A DNA stretch of 64,000 nt from Marivirga tractuosa DSM 4126. Lineage in GTDB: Bacteria; Bacteroidota; Bacteroidia; Cytophagales; Cyclobacteriaceae. A model generated the notes under the pieces. That model had not been told where the DNA came from, searched no databases, and was given only the letters and a program-made list of their open reading frames with translations. The stretch lies in NCBI RefSeq assembly GCF_000183425.1, contig NC_014759.1:992001-1056000 (forward strand). Reading direction: 5' to 3'. This document shows, piece by piece, positions 61,975-64,000 of this stretch (positions are counted from its first letter, which is position 1; the number at the start of each line of letters is the position of its first letter). The position numbers were made by a program, and so were the translations under genes.

Positions 61975-64000
61975 TTGATTATCCTATCGAATAAAACTAA
62001 ACAGAACTTTAGAAACACAAGCTGTGAGTCTACTCGACTATCTAGAATCATAGTTTTGTTGGTTTTGATATTATGCATAGGCGATGATGTTTCTAGTCAA
62101 TTCTACCCTGCAAAATTATATTCCATCCGAGACGGTATGCCTACAAATGCCGTCTATGATATTTCTCAATCGCCAGATGGTATTTTGTGGTTTATGACCT
62201 CCAAAGGTGTTGCTACTTACAACTCACTTAAATGGACACTTTATCCTGACAGTCTAAAACTTCCAAGTTCTCCGTATTCTTTCATTAGGTCTCTTGAAGA
62301 TGGATCAATTTGGGTTGCTGGCCAAAATAGTGATGGCTTTATGATTAGTTACTTCAAAAATAAGAAATGGCACTCTGTCAATACAAAAGAGATTGGTGAA
62401 ATAAAAGGTAAATTTACTTTCGATGTCAAATTGAAAAATGAGAACTATTCCGTTGTAATCGGCAATGAAGATTATCTTAAAATTCTAAATACCTCTGAAG
62501 ATAAGCTCACAAAAGTTCTTCTCCCTAATCATCGGACTTTACAAATACATGCCGTTTCTTTCAAAGATGAAAATATTTACATTTCCAGTTCTGAAGGGCT
62601 ATTCGTATTCAATGAATCAGTAACAGCTCATGCCGTGAATAAGTTAATCGCACCCCAAAAGCAAATCTTACAAATTGATTGGGATGATGACGACTTATAT
62701 TTATTGGGAAAAAATTGGGTAGGGCGCTATAAAAATAATGAATTTGAGTATCTAAGCAATAATACCGGGGTCAGCAATGTTAGCCAGTTTAATAAGCATA
62801 ATTTAACAATCGATCAGTTTGGAAGAGTATTTTTCAGTAGTATGAGTTCAGCTCGTTTTTTGAATCCTGCTTCTGGAAAAAGCGAAATATTGTTCGTGAA
62901 CGGTCGAATTTTCAATGCAAAAAGCAACAAAATATTTGTAGACAATGAGAATAATATATGGGTTGGAGATCACCGAGGACTCTTCAAGTTTAATGTATTA
63001 AGATTCCAAAATTACAACGAGAATATCGGTTTAGCTGACGATGAAGTTACCGCTATCTCTACTTATCAAGATCAACTTGTTTTAGCTAATAAAACTCATT
63101 TAAACTTGCTAGAGCAAGGTACTATTAAAGAGAGAATCGCATTGAACTATGAACCTGACATGAGAATACTTGATATTGCATATGATGGCCAAAATGTACT
63201 TTACATGGCCACCAATTCAGCTGGTTTGCAAGTATATGATGGCAAGACGGTAGCTAACATTAACTTACCAGGTCTTACAGAAAAGAGGATCACCACAGTG
63301 GAATTTATCAAAGATCAATTGTTTTTTGCTACTATTGATGCTCTATTCTCCTATCAAGCAGGAAAAATCACAAAAGAAGCTGAACTAAGTGGCATTAGAA
63401 ATATCAGTGCTTTAGATTCAGACAGCATTGCGGCAGTTAGCACCAACAAAGGAATCTATTTTTACCAACCAAAAACACAAGCCGTTCACAACGTTACCTC
63501 TAATTCTCTTAATTACCGAAATGTATATAACATCTGTAAATGGAAAGGACAATACTTTGTAGGTACTAGTGGCGGATTGGCTGTAATTACAAACAACGAA
63601 ATTATTCCCTATTTCACAACTGAAAAATTGAATGGGGTTGCTGTGTATAGTTTATTTGTAAGTATTAATAATAAATTATGGATAGGCACAAATGAAGGAG
63701 TATTCATATGGGATGGGCAGAAACTGACCAATTATAACAGATCTCATGGTTTAATTGGTGACGAAATCAATAGAAATGCATTCCTTCAAATCAATAAAGA
63801 TAAAGTTTGGATAGGTACAGAATTAGGTGCTTCAGTATACGATTATACTAAAGACATTAGCCTGGAAATTATTCCAAATCTAAAGATTACAAAAGCAGCG
63901 ACTTTAGAGGGACAAGAATTAAATGAGAATACTAACACTGTAAACTATAATGATAACACTATAGAATTTCAATTTATTGGAGTATCATATTTTGATGAGA
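61975..64000 (+). CDS. Two-component regulator propeller sensor protein (3' end outside window)
   Basis: The frame is open from 61894 to the end of the window. No in-frame ATG precedes the signal sequence; the TTG at 61975 is the best start but is uncertain (another TTG is at 61951). A hydrophobic signal/anchor is IIVLLVLILCIGDDVSSQ. A two-component-regulator propeller follows with repeats such as SIRDGMPTNAVYDISQSPDGILWFMT, VDNENNIWVGDHRGLFKF, KLWIGTNEGVFIWDG and KVWIGTELGASVYD. The last part, LKITKAATLEGQEL ... NTIEFQFIGVSYFDE, is the start of a Y_Y_Y domain. Proteins with this N-terminal half usually continue with a transmembrane segment and a histidine kinase or a LuxR/AraC-type output, which lies beyond the window. 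At least 675 aa are visible. Confidence 0.85.
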   Translation, partial: MIILSNKTKQNFRNTSCESTRLSRIIVLLVLILCIGDDVSSQFYPAKLYSIRDGMPTNAVYDISQSPDGILWFMTSKGVATYNSLKWTLYPDSLKLPSSPYSFIRSLEDGSIWVAGQNSDGFMISYFKNKKWHSVNTKEIGEIKGKFTFDVKLKNENYSVVIGNEDYLKILNTSEDKLTKVLLPNHRTLQIHAVSFKDENIYISSSEGLFVFNESVTAHAVNKLIAPQKQILQIDWDDDDLYLLGKNWVGRYKNNEFEYLSNNTGVSNVSQFNKHNLTIDQFGRVFFSSMSSARFLNPASGKSEILFVNGRIFNAKSNKIFVDNENNIWVGDHRGLFKFNVLRFQNYNENIGLADDEVTAISTYQDQLVLANKTHLNLLEQGTIKERIALNYEPDMRILDIAYDGQNVLYMATNSAGLQVYDGKTVANINLPGLTEKRITTVEFIKDQLFFATIDALFSYQAGKITKEAELSGIRNISALDSDSIAAVSTNKGIYFYQPKTQAVHNVTSNSLNYRNVYNICKWKGQYFVGTSGGLAVITNNEIIPYFTTEKLNGVAVYSLFVSINNKLWIGTNEGVFIWDGQKLTNYNRSHGLIGDEINRNAFLQINKDKVWIGTELGASVYDYTKDISLEIIPNLKITKAATLEGQELNENTNTVNYNDNTIEFQFIGVSYFDE

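Overview
The window looks like a chromosomal segment of a low-GC marine-type member of the Bacteroidota, most likely order Cytophagales (a Marivirga-like genus is my guess, from general resemblance only). The evidence is a T9SS C-terminal sorting domain, an OmpA/PD40 envelope protein, a two-component-regulator propeller sensor, a DUF6913 gene next to dapA, lipoproteins with SC/AC lipoboxes, the TAnnTTTG type of -7 promoter box, and a general lack of Shine-Dalgarno sequences. Most of it is ordinary core-genome gene content. I see no prophage, IS element, CRISPR array, rRNA or tRNA.

Layout. 1-3.6 kb: the 3' end of hslU, an SDR oxidoreductase and a secreted BspA-like protein. 3.8-13 kb: a giant AsmA/TamB-like membrane-anchored protein, a UvrD-like helicase with an HTH tail, an OmpA/PD40 protein and a convergent serine-hydrolase lipoprotein. 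13-16.5 kb (minus): ligA-DUF6913-dapA, an overlapping operon. 16.8-23.8 kb: DPP IV, fumarylacetoacetase and valS, separated by repeat-rich spacers. 23.9-29.7 kb: a metal-efflux operon (small His-rich secreted protein, a CzcA-type RND pump fused to a TolC-type outer-membrane factor, and a lipoprotein adaptor). 30-35.3 kb (minus): rlmF, a GNAT acetyltransferase and the fused mutase icmF. 35.8-39.2 kb: a Pif1-like helicase and miaA.

39.2-45.5 kb is a tight plus-strand run: hybrid histidine kinase, stand-alone receiver, unknown 91-aa protein, PhnP-like metallo-beta-lactamase-fold hydrolase and an NFACT (RqcH/Rqc2-like) protein. The gaps are 1 base or overlaps, so a signalling module appears co-transcribed with a ribosome-quality-control type gene. 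45.6-47 kb holds a tandem duplication of an unknown secreted protein, including its terminator and leader. 47-54.5 kb (minus): uvrD/pcrA, a small lipoprotein, an MpaB-type oxygenase, a RelE/ParE toxin-antitoxin pair, DUF2721 and a two-gene GMC dehydrogenase/subunit 3 unit. 54.7-61.6 kb: Gfo/Idh/MocA oxidoreductase, thioesterase, msrA, arsC, xerD, aroQ-mgsA and an FMN glutamate-synthase-family protein. 62-64 kb: the start of a propeller sensor protein cut off by the window end.

The least explained material is in the spacers. There are several families of small palindromic repeats. Two copies of a 46-nt element (29974 and 31138) keep an AGA loop while both strands of the stem change together, which looks like a REP-type element under structural constraint. 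A second hairpin cluster (35445-35667) shows the same covariation. The most interesting protein-level observations are the RND-TolC fusion with an internal signal-peptide-like segment, the kinase-NFACT operon and the tandem paralogue pair.
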